DNA of 20,158 nucleotides from an uncultured Anaeroplasmataceae bacterium (lineage in GTDB: Bacteria > Bacillota_I > Bacilli_A > Acholeplasmatales > Anaeroplasmataceae): positions 1 through 20,158 of the forward strand of contig CAKQDS010000031.1 in the NCBI GenBank assembly GCA_934229535.1, given 5' to 3'. The notes under the pieces are model-generated. The model worked only from the letters and a program-made list of their open reading frames with translations, was not told the DNA's origin and ran no database searches. The stretch's first letter is position 1. Every line of letters starts with the position of its first letter. A program made the translations under genes and the position numbers. Below are positions 1 through 7,889 of this stretch, piece by piece.

Positions 1-1
1 G

Positions 2-29
2 CTTAGTCAAGTTGACTGAGTTTTTTTTT
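2..29 (+). terminator. Intrinsic terminator of the upstream gene
   Basis: A 7-bp stem (2-8 with 14-20, one G-U pair) closes a 5-base loop and is followed by nine T residues. It ends transcription of a gene lying to the left of the window and separates it from the potABCD operon. Confidence 0.85.
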
Positions 30-49
30 AGATTTTATTTAATAAAATA

Positions 50-77
50 TTGATTATGGAATTTTTTTTGATATAAT
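50..77 (+). promoter_or_regulatory. SigmaA-type promoter of the regulator-potABCD operon
   Basis: A -35 box TTGATT at 50-55 and a perfect -10 box TATAAT at 72-77 are spaced 16 bp apart. The expected start near 84 leaves a leader of about 50 nt before the regulator. Two GTTTAG hexamers (84-89 and 106-111) lie 22 bp apart just downstream and could be an operator for the encoded repressor. Confidence 0.75.
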
Positions 78-132
78 TAATATGTTTAGAGATTTCAAAC
101 ATAAAGTTTAGTATTAAGAAACAGGTGAAGAG

Positions 133-666
133 ATGGAAATTGGTAAAAAAATTCAACAAAGAAGAATATTTTTAGGTTTAACTCAACAAGAGCTAGCTAA
201 TAGATGTGAATTATCTAAAGGTTTTATTTCGCAGCTAGAAAATGATAAAACCTCACCTTCAATTGAAACACTTAATCTAATATTAGAGGTTTTAGGAATT
301 AAAATAAGTGATTTTTTTGCCTCGGATCAAAAAAAACAAATAATTTTCACTAAGGATGATTATTTTGAAAAGGATTTTGGTAATTATCGCCAGCTATGGC
401 TAGTACCATCAGCTCAGATTAATCAAATGGAGCCAATTATTGTTTTAATAAAAAAGGGAAGTAAAACAATTTTAGATATGCCTCATAATGGTGAAGAATT
501 TGGCTACGTTATAAATGGAGAAATTTTAATTCATTATGGTGATGAAGCATATAAATGTAAGTGTGGTGAGTCTTTTTATTTTGAAACTAATAAAAAGCAT
601 TATATTGAAAATATAGGTGAAGAGGAAGCTAAGATTATTTGGGTTTCCTGTCCACCAGAGTTTTAA
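133..666 (+). CDS. XRE-family transcriptional regulator with C-terminal cupin domain (PuuR-like)
   Basis: This 177-residue protein has an N-terminal Cro/C1-type helix-turn-helix (about residues 5-62, with the typical LTQQELA and SKGFISQLE segments). A cupin_2 domain follows at about residues 105-175, with His/Glu-containing strands around PHNGEEFGYVINGE and KKHYIEN. Proteins of this architecture are usually small-molecule-responsive repressors, and those beside polyamine genes resemble PuuR. It is the first gene of the operon and is followed directly by potA, so the likely role is control of the polyamine importer, including autoregulation. That role and the ligand are inferred from context. 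The ATG at 133 follows an AGGTGA ribosome-binding site at 123-128. The end of the coding region lies against the strong potA ribosome-binding site. Confidence 0.88.
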   Translation: MEIGKKIQQRRIFLGLTQQELANRCELSKGFISQLENDKTSPSIETLNLILEVLGIKISDFFASDQKKQIIFTKDDYFEKDFGNYRQLWLVPSAQINQMEPIIVLIKKGSKTILDMPHNGEEFGYVINGEILIHYGDEAYKCKCGESFYFETNKKHYIENIGEEEAKIIWVSCPPEF

Positions 667-679
667 GGAGGAGAGCAAA

Positions 680-1792
680 ATGGAAAAAAAGAAGCTAATT
701 GAAATTAAGGATTTAACTAAGGAATTTAATGGTAATATCGTCTTAAAGGGGATTAGCCTAGATATTTATGAAAATGAATTTGTTACATTTTTAGGACCAT
801 CTGGCTGTGGTAAGACTACAACCTTAAGAATTATTGGTGGATTTGAAGAACCAACAAGTGGAAGCATTTCATTTGATGGAGCGGATTTGCTTGCAATTCC
901 TGCCTATAAAAGAGCTACAAATACAGTTTTTCAAAGATATGCCCTATTTCCTCATTTAAATGTTTTTGAAAATGTAGCCTTTGGCTTAAGAATTAAAAGA
1001 AATAATGAAAACAAGAATAATTTTTTTAATAGATTCAAAAAAAATAAAGAAGAAAAAACTAATGTTTATAGCGAAGATGTAATCAAAGAAAAGGTTTTAA
1101 AAATGCTTAAGATTGTTGGTCTTGAGGGCTATGAAAAAAGATCAATTGATAAGCTATCTGGTGGTCAAATGCAAAGAGTTGCCATTGCTCGTGCTCTTGT
1201 TAATGAGCCTAAGGTTTTATTACTTGATGAGCCTCTTAGTGCTCTTGATTTAAAATTACGTCAGGAAATGCAATATGAGCTTAAGGAAATTCAAAGAAAG
1301 CTAGGAATTACCTTTATATTTGTAACGCATGACCAAGAGGAAGCTTTGACGATGAGTGATAAAATTGTCGTTATGAATGAAGGTGAAATTCAACAGGTTG
1401 GAACACCTATTGATGTTTATAATGAGCCTAGTAACCGTTTTGTTGCTTCCTTTATTGGTGAAAGTAATATTATTAGAGGAGTTATGAAGACTGATTATTT
1501 ATGTAATTTTGATAATATTGATTTTATCTGTGTTGATAAGGGCTTTAAGCTTAATGAGGATGTAGATATTGTTATTAGACCAGAGGACATTGATATTGTA
1601 GAAAGTGATAAGGGCTTTATTAATGGCCGAGTTGATTCGGTTATTTTTAAGGGTGTTCATTATGAAATAGAGGTTGTAACAGCAAATAGAACCTTCCTAA
1701 TTCATACTACGGATTATCATAATGTCGATGATATTGTAGGTCTTACCTGGACTCCAGATGATATTCATGTTATGGAAACAATGGAGTGGTAA
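680..1792 (+). CDS. potA: Spermidine/putrescine ABC transporter, ATP-binding protein PotA
   Basis: This is the cytosolic ATPase of the polyamine importer. The start is set at ATG 680 because AAGGAGGAG (665-673) lies just upstream; the frame is open to 617 but has no ribosome-binding site there. Over 370 residues one sees Walker A GPSGCGKTT (39-47), the Q-loop in VFQRYALFPH (Q85), signature LSGGQMQR (159-166), Walker B LLLDEPLSALD (180-190) and the H-loop VTHDQEEA (H217). A C-terminal TOBE-type regulatory region follows, with the usual RPED motif near 322-325. Between Q-loop and signature, about residues 107-131, there is an extra Asn/Lys-rich stretch that most PotA proteins lack. The stop is separated from potB by a single base. 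Family assignment is secure; the exact substrate (spermidine, putrescine or both) is not readable from the sequence. Confidence 0.95.
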   Translation: MEKKKLIEIKDLTKEFNGNIVLKGISLDIYENEFVTFLGPSGCGKTTTLRIIGGFEEPTSGSISFDGADLLAIPAYKRATNTVFQRYALFPHLNVFENVAFGLRIKRNNENKNNFFNRFKKNKEEKTNVYSEDVIKEKVLKMLKIVGLEGYEKRSIDKLSGGQMQRVAIARALVNEPKVLLLDEPLSALDLKLRQEMQYELKEIQRKLGITFIFVTHDQEEALTMSDKIVVMNEGEIQQVGTPIDVYNEPSNRFVASFIGESNIIRGVMKTDYLCNFDNIDFICVDKGFKLNEDVDIVIRPEDIDIVESDKGFINGRVDSVIFKGVHYEIEVVTANRTFLIHTTDYHNVDDIVGLTWTPDDIHVMETMEW

Positions 1793-1793
1793 A

Positions 1794-2663
1794 ATGGAAA
1801 CTGGAATTTTAAAAAATAAGAAAAAATTTAAATGGACCTATGAAAAAACGATTTTAACTCCTTATATTATTTTATTGTTAGTTTTAATTTTAATTCCAAT
1901 GATTCTAATTTTCTTTTATTCAATAATTGATCAAGAATCAGAATTACCAATTTATACGATTACCTTTAAAAACTATATTGCCTTCTTTAATAATCAAAGT
2001 GCGACAAGAGCTTTATTAAAAAGTATTTTGCTCGCGGTTGTTTCAACAATATTTTGTGTTATTTTTGCTTATCCAATTAGTTATTTTATTGCTAGAAGAA
2101 GTCCCAAGACTCAGGCAACATTAATTTTACTTGTAACAGCGCCAATGTGGGTAAATATGCTTCTTCGTACTATGGCTGTAAAGCAAATATTTGAAGGACC
2201 ACTTTTGATAATCCTAAGAAAAATACATATTTTAGGAGAAAACGATAAGATTTTAGGAAGCTATTTCGCAGTTGTATTTGGTATGGTTTATAATTATTTA
2301 CCATATATGGTGTTACCAATATATACAACATTATCTAAGCTTGATGAAAAGCTGATTGAGGCCTCAACCGATTTAGGAGCCTCAAAGGGTCAAACCTTCA
2401 GAAGAGTTATTATGCCTTTATCAATTCCTGGTGTATTATCGGGAGTAACAATTGTTTTTTTATCAGCCGCTACAACAATTGTTATTAGCAAGTATATGGG
2501 TGATGGCAAATTTGTTTTAATTGGTAACATTATTGAAACTGAATTTATTACTAATTCAGCTTGGGGAAATGGTAGTGCGATATCAATGATTTTGCTTGTA
2601 ATAATCTTATTGATATTATGGCTGACAAACAAAGCAACTAAAAAGGCTGGGGGTGACGAATAA
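1794..2663 (+). CDS. potB: Spermidine/putrescine ABC transporter permease PotB
   Basis: This 289-residue inner-membrane permease has six predicted membrane segments (about residues 21-43, 74-97, 107-128, 155-176, 213-233 and 261-278). The cytoplasmic EAA loop (EASTDLGAS at 189-197, continuing to about 213) docks on PotA. ATG 1794 is preferred over an in-frame ATG at 1758 inside potA: it begins one base after the potA stop and has a GGAGTGG ribosome-binding site at 1783-1789. The protein pairs with PotC to form the translocation channel. The gene ends in TAATG, shared with the start of potC, so the two are probably translationally coupled. Confidence 0.94.
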   Translation: METGILKNKKKFKWTYEKTILTPYIILLLVLILIPMILIFFYSIIDQESELPIYTITFKNYIAFFNNQSATRALLKSILLAVVSTIFCVIFAYPISYFIARRSPKTQATLILLVTAPMWVNMLLRTMAVKQIFEGPLLIILRKIHILGENDKILGSYFAVVFGMVYNYLPYMVLPIYTTLSKLDEKLIEASTDLGASKGQTFRRVIMPLSIPGVLSGVTIVFLSAATTIVISKYMGDGKFVLIGNIIETEFITNSAWGNGSAISMILLVIILLILWLTNKATKKAGGDE

Positions 2664-3445
2664 TGAAAAAATCTAAATCAAAGCTTTATTCAAAGATATT
2701 AATGATTTTATTCTTCATTATTTATTATGCTCCAATAGTTTCAATGGTCATTTTTAGCTTTAACAAAGAAAGAAGTCTTACAACCTGGTATGGCTTTAGC
2801 TTTGCTTGGTATAATGAGCTATTTACTAATTCGGCTATTATTAAGGTTGTATTTTGGACGATTTTGATTGCAGTATGCTCAACAGTTATTTCTGTTATTA
2901 TTGCAACATTTGCTTCAATAGCTTTATGTAAAACAAAAAAGAATTGGCGCAAATTGATTTTACAGGTTAATAATTTACCGATTACAAACCCTGATATTGT
3001 AACAGCACTTGGCTTATTATTGCTATTTGTTTCCTTTAGAATAAGTAGAGGATATTTTACAATGCTACTTGCTCACATATCATTTTGTACACCTTATGCA
3101 ATTGTAAATATTTATCCAAAAATTAAAGCTTTAGATGAAAATTTAATTGAAGCAGCAATGGACCTTGGTGCTAAGCCTAAGGAAGCAATTAGAAAAGCAA
3201 TTATTCCGCAAATTAAATCAACTGTTTTTGCTGCAGCAGCGATTAGCTTTACCATGAGCTTTGATGATTTTGTTATATCCTATTTTACAGGAGGAACAGA
3301 TCAAAATATTTCAACGCTTATCTATTCGCAGCTAAAGAAAACAAATCCAACATTTAACGCTTTATCAACAATAATTATTTTATTTATTGTTTTGAAAATT
3401 GTATTTGATAAAATTAAAGAATCTAAAAAGAAGGAAGAAAATTAA
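2663..3445 (+). CDS. potC: Spermidine/putrescine ABC transporter permease PotC
   Basis: This second permease subunit has 260 residues and about six membrane segments (residues 11-32, 64-88, 105-125, 132-150, 187-205 and 232-248). Its EAA loop EAAMDLGAKPKEAIRKAI lies at 163-180. The start codon overlaps the potB stop (TAATG), and GGGGGTGA at 2649-2656 serves as the ribosome-binding site. The length and the short Lys-rich tail fit PotC. Together with PotB it forms the membrane pore fed by the lipoprotein PotD. Confidence 0.94.
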   Translation: MKKSKSKLYSKILMILFFIIYYAPIVSMVIFSFNKERSLTTWYGFSFAWYNELFTNSAIIKVVFWTILIAVCSTVISVIIATFASIALCKTKKNWRKLILQVNNLPITNPDIVTALGLLLLFVSFRISRGYFTMLLAHISFCTPYAIVNIYPKIKALDENLIEAAMDLGAKPKEAIRKAIIPQIKSTVFAAAAISFTMSFDDFVISYFTGGTDQNISTLIYSQLKKTNPTFNALSTIIILFIVLKIVFDKIKESKKKEEN

Positions 3446-4573
3446 ATGAAAAGAAAATTATTTATTGTTCCAATGGGACTTTTACTTGGTGCTTCATTAT
3501 ATGGATGTACTAATAAGGAAACTCTAGTTTTATATAACTGGGGTGAATATATTGATAATTCTAATATTGATGGTGTCAATTTAATTAAAAAATTTGAGCG
3601 TGAATATAATTGTAAGGTAAAGACTCCTTATTTTGATTCAAATGAGGCAGCAATTACTTCAATGGAAACAGAAAGCTATGATATTGTTATTCCAAGTGAG
3701 TATGCCATTGAGCAATTAGCCTTGAACGATAAGATTGAAGAAATTGATTGGACAAAGGTTGAAGGCTTCACTAAGGATGATATTTCAACACCTCTAAAAA
3801 CGATGCTTACCAATTTAAATTCTGGTGAGAATGGCTTTGATTTTTTGAAATATTCTGTACCATATTTCTTTGGTAGTGTAGGAATTTGCTATAACAAGGA
3901 GAATGTAAGCCTTGAGGATTTAAAGAAAGAGGGCTGGAATATTTTTAAGAATGAAAAATATCGTAATAGAGTTGCTTATTATGATTCATCTCGTGATGGC
4001 TTTATGGTTCCATTAAAGGCTTTAGGCTATTCGATGAATACAACAAGTACAGCAGAGGTAGATTTGGCCTATAACTGGCTTACAGATATGAAGAGTAAGG
4101 TTAATCCATCATTTAAAACTGATGAGCTATTAAGTGAGGTTCCTGAGAAGAATAATAACATTGATCTTGCATTAATGTATTCAGGAGATGCAATTTATAC
4201 AATTAGACTTGCTAAGGAAAAGAATTATGAGCTAGGCTTTTATCTTCCAAGTAGCGATAACGAGGAGGAAAATTTTGGTACAAATATTTTTGCCGATGGA
4301 ATGGTAATTCCTAAGAATGCTAAAAATAAAGAACTTGCTTATAAATTTATTTCTTTTATGTGCCGCAAAGAAAATGCAATAGCTAATAGTGAATATGTCG
4401 GCTATAGCTCAAGTGTTAATAGTGCCTTCAAAGAATTAGTAAGTGAAGATGGAGAATTTAGTGATTACAAGGAAATATATAGTGTACCTGTTCATAGTAA
4501 GGACGAAATTTTCAGATTTAATTCTGATATGAAGAAATATATGAATAATAAATGGACTTCATTAAAGGCTTAA
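3446..4573 (+). CDS. potD: Polyamine-binding lipoprotein PotD
   Basis: This is the extracellular solute-binding subunit of the importer, 375 residues long. The N-terminus is a lipoprotein signal: a basic start, a hydrophobic core and a lipobox LYGC, with Cys21 as the lipid-anchored residue. The mature part begins with the LVLYNWGEYID segment found in PotD/PotF proteins and follows the type II periplasmic-binding fold (for example SYDIVIPSEYAIEQL and the FADGMVIPKNAKNKELAYKFI region). The ATG directly abuts the potC stop, with AAGGAAG at 3431-3437 as ribosome-binding site. The protein captures spermidine or putrescine and delivers it to PotB/PotC. Substrate specificity cannot be fixed from the sequence alone. 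Confidence 0.94.
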   Translation: MKRKLFIVPMGLLLGASLYGCTNKETLVLYNWGEYIDNSNIDGVNLIKKFEREYNCKVKTPYFDSNEAAITSMETESYDIVIPSEYAIEQLALNDKIEEIDWTKVEGFTKDDISTPLKTMLTNLNSGENGFDFLKYSVPYFFGSVGICYNKENVSLEDLKKEGWNIFKNEKYRNRVAYYDSSRDGFMVPLKALGYSMNTTSTAEVDLAYNWLTDMKSKVNPSFKTDELLSEVPEKNNNIDLALMYSGDAIYTIRLAKEKNYELGFYLPSSDNEEENFGTNIFADGMVIPKNAKNKELAYKFISFMCRKENAIANSEYVGYSSSVNSAFKELVSEDGEFSDYKEIYSVPVHSKDEIFRFNSDMKKYMNNKWTSLKA

Positions 4574-4574
4574 T

Positions 4575-5447
4575 ATGATTTACGACTTAAATAAATTAGA
4601 TAAGCCTTTAAAGGAAATTATTAAGCTATTAAAGCCATTTGATATTGTATATCTTAAGAAAAATTATATCTATAATGAAAAAATTATTATTGATACAAAA
4701 AATATAACCCTTATTGGTGATAATACCAGCATTTCTTATGATCTATGTCATAGTGATATAAGAAATGCTAAAATGGTTGGAACTACAGGTAGTGCTTCAT
4801 TTCTTTTAACAAGAAATGCTGATAATTTTATGGCAAAAGGCATTAGCTTTATAAATTCCCATATTAGAAATATAAGTGCTAAAAATCAGGCTGTTGCCTT
4901 TAAAAGTGAAGCAAACAATATTATTCTTTTAAATTGTAAATTTATTTCTAATCAAGATACCTTATATTTAGATTATGGTACAAACAATTTAATTATTGAT
5001 TCTTATATAACTGGTGATGTTGATTTTATTTTTGGTAGTGCTGATGCGGTGTTTTATAATTGCTTAATTGAGGCAAAGGACTATGAAAATCTTTATTTTA
5101 CAGCTCCCGATACTTATATTTGTAATCAATATGGTTTAGTTTTTAAAAAATCTAAATTTATTTCTAAGAAAAAAGCTTATCTTGGTAGACGTTGGTATCC
5201 GGATAAAGCTTTAATGGAGGTTTTACCAAGGCTTGCGCTTGTGGAATGTGAAATTCTTGGTGATATTAATCCTAACTTAATTAGAATGCATGATAACGAC
5301 AAGGATGATCATGTTTTATCGTTTTATAATACCTTTTTAAATGAGAAAATGATTTCAAATACAAAAGATTTTGAAGAAATCTTAAATTATTGTAAAAAAT
5401 TATTGGATTTACAAAAAAATAGTATTATAAATTTAAAAAAATGGTAA
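4575..5447 (+). CDS. Pectinesterase-family (CE8) protein without a signal peptide
   Basis: This 290-residue right-handed beta-helix protein belongs to the pectin methylesterase family (carbohydrate esterase 8), which de-esterifies methylated homogalacturonan. All the family signature blocks are visible: YxE at 33-35, GTTGSASF (69-76), QAVAF (105-109), QDTLY (127-131, acid D128), DVDFIFG (148-154, nucleophile D150) and LGRRW (203-207, R205). The catalytic residues are thus intact. There is no signal peptide, lipobox or membrane segment, so the product looks cytosolic, whereas most pectinesterases are exported. It starts 1 bp after the potD stop, which places it at the end of the polyamine-importer operon. 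It may act on imported, partly methylated oligogalacturonides or on another ester; the true substrate is unknown. No clear strong ribosome-binding site is seen, which suggests coupling to potD. Confidence 0.85.
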   Translation: MIYDLNKLDKPLKEIIKLLKPFDIVYLKKNYIYNEKIIIDTKNITLIGDNTSISYDLCHSDIRNAKMVGTTGSASFLLTRNADNFMAKGISFINSHIRNISAKNQAVAFKSEANNIILLNCKFISNQDTLYLDYGTNNLIIDSYITGDVDFIFGSADAVFYNCLIEAKDYENLYFTAPDTYICNQYGLVFKKSKFISKKKAYLGRRWYPDKALMEVLPRLALVECEILGDINPNLIRMHDNDKDDHVLSFYNTFLNEKMISNTKDFEEILNYCKKLLDLQKNSIINLKKW

Positions 5448-5450
5448 AAT
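5442..5450 (+). promoter_or_regulatory. Possible extended -10 promoter for the 284-residue membrane protein
   Basis: TGGTAAAAT (5442-5450) matches an extended -10 element (TGnTAnnnT) and overlaps the stop codon of the pectinesterase gene. No convincing -35 box is present. The expected transcript start is close to the GAGGTG ribosome-binding site at 5459-5464, so the leader would be very short. The gene could equally be read through from the pot operon. Confidence 0.35.
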
Positions 5451-5471
5451 ATAGTTGTGAGGTGTTAGAAT

Positions 5472-6326
5472 ATGAAGTTGATTAAAAGATTGTTGATTTT
5501 TATTATTACGTTAGTTGCAATTTTAGGTGTAGCAGCAGTGGGATCATATGTTTATGTTCGTAAAACCTATGATATTGATTTATTCAATACTCCTGCTGAG
5601 TTAAAGAAGCTTAATACAAAGGTAGATGAAGAAAAACTTTGTCCTAATGCTTATACAAGTGAGGATAAAGTAAATATTAAGGATAAGATTAATTTATCAT
5701 TTAATGATACCCTAAGCTATACTAAGGCCGATGGCTTGAAGCTTGACTTATCTAAGCTCAATTCAAAAATGAAAACCATTATTAAGCTTACTGATCGTGA
5801 GATTGCTTGTCTAGCTGATGAAACTATTAAAGAGGAAGCAGATGGTAAGATAACAATTGCTTCTAAGGATATTCCTATTGAAATTAAACAAATAGAAATT
5901 TCTAATGTTAATAATGGTAATGCAAATATAAATATTGTCTTTAAGCTTGATATTAAAGATATAAAGAGTAACTTACCTAGCTTATTAAAGTATTTAAAGA
6001 AATATATACCTGATGATTTATATGTTTCATCTACATTTAGTGTTACGAAAACTGCTAATAGCTTTGCTTATGAATTAGCTCCTGTTGAATTTAAGCTTAA
6101 TAATTTAAATGATTCTGAAACAAAGGAATTAATGAATATTCTTAATTTGTTATTTAATTTTGGTAGTTCTGATGATTTTAATTTATTAATTGCAAAAATT
6201 GTTATGCAGTCTCTTGTTGGTGATGAGAATAATCAAGGCTTTGCTTACTCGTTAAAGGCTTATGGCGCTAAGGATTTTAAATTTATAAACGAAGATGAAA
6301 ATAATTATTTTTCAGTTGTATGTTAA
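5472..6326 (+). CDS. Membrane-anchored protein of unknown function
   Basis: I do not recognise this 284-residue protein with confidence. A basic start (MKLIKR) leads into one strongly hydrophobic helix (about residues 7-29) with no lipobox, so it is probably a signal anchor with the remaining 250 residues outside. The external part is Lys/Asn/Asp-rich and has alternating beta-strand patterns. It includes the segment LPSLLKYLKKYIPDDLYVSS (about 174-193), which loosely recalls the lipid-binding-like YpmS/DUF2140 layout; that resemblance is only an impression. Two isolated Cys residues occur outside the helix, besides the one that ends the chain. The ATG at 5472 follows a GAGGTG ribosome-binding site (5459-5464). 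The gene lies 24 bp after the pectinesterase and is closed by its own terminator. Confidence 0.75.
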   Translation: MKLIKRLLIFIITLVAILGVAAVGSYVYVRKTYDIDLFNTPAELKKLNTKVDEEKLCPNAYTSEDKVNIKDKINLSFNDTLSYTKADGLKLDLSKLNSKMKTIIKLTDREIACLADETIKEEADGKITIASKDIPIEIKQIEISNVNNGNANINIVFKLDIKDIKSNLPSLLKYLKKYIPDDLYVSSTFSVTKTANSFAYELAPVEFKLNNLNDSETKELMNILNLLFNFGSSDDFNLLIAKIVMQSLVGDENNQGFAYSLKAYGAKDFKFINEDENNYFSVVC

Positions 6327-6327
6327 G

Positions 6328-6353
6328 GAGTAGAAATTCTACTCTTTTTCTTT
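6328..6353 (+). terminator. Intrinsic terminator after the 284-residue membrane protein
   Basis: A 6-bp perfect stem GAGTAG/CTACTC (6328-6333 with 6339-6344) with a 5-base loop is followed by TTTTTCTTT. It isolates the next cassette from the pot-containing transcript. Confidence 0.85.
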
Positions 6354-6355
6354 AA

Positions 6356-6389
6356 TTGACATAAATGATGTCAAAATAAATGCTATAAT
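6356..6389 (+). promoter_or_regulatory. Extended -10 promoter with a 7-bp dyad (candidate operator) before the Y-family polymerase
   Basis: TGCTATAAT at 6381-6389 is a full extended -10 element. Just upstream, covering the -35 region, lies the perfect inverted repeat TTGACAT-N5-ATGTCAA (6356-6362 and 6368-6374). The first arm contains TTGACA, but it sits 22 bp from the -10, too far for a normal -35. The arrangement fits a repressor site over the promoter. The sequence is not the Bacillus LexA/DinR box (GAAC-N4-GTTC), so the identity of the regulator is open. Confidence 0.65.
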
Positions 6390-6410
6390 TTAGACGTAAG
6401 GAGGAAAATG

Positions 6411-7889
6411 ATGGCGAAAATTTATATTTGCATTGATTTAAAATCATTTTACGCTTCCGTTGAATGCGTTTATCGCAAGCTTGATCCTCTAAATTCTAAT
6501 TTAGTTGTTGCAGATGAAAGTAGAACTGACAAAACGATTTGTCTTGCAGCTAGCCCCGCAATAAAAAAATTTGGGGTTCCAAGTAGGGCAAGGCTTTTTG
6601 AGGTTAAGCAAATCATTAACAAATTAAATTATGAGCGTCTTAAAAATAATAAATATCAGCCCCTAGTTGGAAAATCAATCTATTTAGATGAACTTAATGC
6701 TAATAATAAGTTAGCTATTGATTTTGTGATTGCAACTCCACAAATGGCTAAATATTTAGAAATAAGTACTTATATTTACAAAATATATTTAAAATATTTT
6801 GCTCCTGAGGATATTTTAGTATATTCAATTGATGAGGTATTCATCGACTATTCTAATTATTTTAAAATGTATAAAGTAGGTCCAGTAGAAATAGTTAAAA
6901 GAATTATGCAAGATATTAAAGAAGTATTTAATATTACAGCTACAGCAGGAATTGGTACAAATCTTTATTTAGCTAAGGTAGCTATGGATATTGTAGCAAA
7001 GCATATAGAAAAAAAAGATAAAATTGCTTTTTTAGATGAAATGCGCTATAAGAAGCTTCTTTGGGAGCATAAGCCATTAACTGATTTTTGGAGAATTGGC
7101 GCTGGTTATGCTAAAAGGCTTAATAATATGGGTTTATATACAATGAAGGATATTGCCACATATTCCTTAACTTTGGATGGTGAGGATAAGCTTTTTAGTG
7201 TGTTTGGTGTAAATGCTGAGCTTTTAATAGACCATGCCTTTGGTGTTGAGCTTGCAACAATGGAGGATATTAAGAAATATCGTCCGCAAAATAATAGCAT
7301 TGGAATGGGTCAGGTTTTACATTGTAATTATGGCTATGATAAAAGCTTGATTGTTTTAAAGGAAATGGCAAATGATTTAGCTCTTGAATTAACTAAAAAA
7401 AATCTAGTAACCAAGAATTTATTTTTAAGCATTGGCTATGATGTTAGCAATTTGACAGATGAGATAATTTCTAAGAATTTTGATGGTGAAATAGAAGTTG
7501 ATAGATATGGAAGAAATGTCCCAAAGGGCATTCATAAAAGTATTAGACTTAGTGAATATACAGCACTTAGTAAAACAATTTCTAAGGCTTTTGTTGATAC
7601 CTTCGATAATGTAGTAGACAAAAAATTATATATTAGAAGATTAAATATAAGTGCTAGTGTTATAAGTAAGGAATGTATGCCAAATGAATATAGACAGCTT
7701 GATTTATTTACTAGCAATGAAGAACATGAAAAACTAGATAAACAAAACGAAAAGGAAGAAGTTAAACAGCACACTATTAATGCCTTAAAGAAAAAATATG
7801 GCAAAAATGCGGTTATTAGAGGGATTGATTTAGAGGATGGGGCAACAGTTATTGAAAGGAATAGTCAAATTGGAGGCCATAAAGCATGA
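6411..7889 (+). CDS. Y-family DNA polymerase (UmuC/UvrX-type translesion polymerase)
   Basis: This error-prone polymerase bypasses DNA lesions. Two adjacent ATGs (6408 and 6411) are possible. The second is chosen because AAGGAGG (6398-6404) is then 6 nt away instead of 3. Counted from it (492 residues), the catalytic motifs are IDLKSFYASVE (D9, E18) and SIDEVF (139-144, D141/E142), followed by GIGTNLYLAKVAMD (about 180-193), a helix-hairpin-helix region and a little-finger domain. QLDLF at 429-433 matches the sliding-clamp binding pentapeptide, expected for replisome recruitment. The insert around residues 80-130 (DFVIATPQMAKYLEISTYIY) is typical of the UmuC-like branch in Firmicutes rather than short DinB. 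The gene ends in ATGA overlapping the next gene, so the two are co-expressed. SOS-type induction is inferred from the family and from the dyad upstream. Confidence 0.93.
   Translation: MAKIYICIDLKSFYASVECVYRKLDPLNSNLVVADESRTDKTICLAASPAIKKFGVPSRARLFEVKQIINKLNYERLKNNKYQPLVGKSIYLDELNANNKLAIDFVIATPQMAKYLEISTYIYKIYLKYFAPEDILVYSIDEVFIDYSNYFKMYKVGPVEIVKRIMQDIKEVFNITATAGIGTNLYLAKVAMDIVAKHIEKKDKIAFLDEMRYKKLLWEHKPLTDFWRIGAGYAKRLNNMGLYTMKDIATYSLTLDGEDKLFSVFGVNAELLIDHAFGVELATMEDIKKYRPQNNSIGMGQVLHCNYGYDKSLIVLKEMANDLALELTKKNLVTKNLFLSIGYDVSNLTDEIISKNFDGEIEVDRYGRNVPKGIHKSIRLSEYTALSKTISKAFVDTFDNVVDKKLYIRRLNISASVISKECMPNEYRQLDLFTSNEEHEKLDKQNEKEEVKQHTINALKKKYGKNAVIRGIDLEDGATVIERNSQIGGHKA

Noticed and set aside
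617..679. An upstream start for potA inside the regulator gene
   Set aside because: It lacks a ribosome-binding site and adds a tail with no family similarity; ATG 680 has AAGGAGGAG at the right distance.
2390..2952. Minus-strand open frames opposite potB and potC
   Set aside because: They mirror coding potential of clear permease genes, have no ribosome-binding sites and no recognisable product. The same applies to minus frames opposite the polymerase, murG, ybeY and the 160-residue protein.
6356..6361. TTGACA as a -35 box for the polymerase promoter
   Set aside because: It is 22 bp from the -10, too far for SigmaA; the extended -10 explains promoter function and the hexamer is better seen as part of the dyad.
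6356..6374. Canonical Bacillus LexA/DinR box
   Set aside because: The dyad TTGACAT-N5-ATGTCAA does not contain the GAAC-N4-GTTC core.
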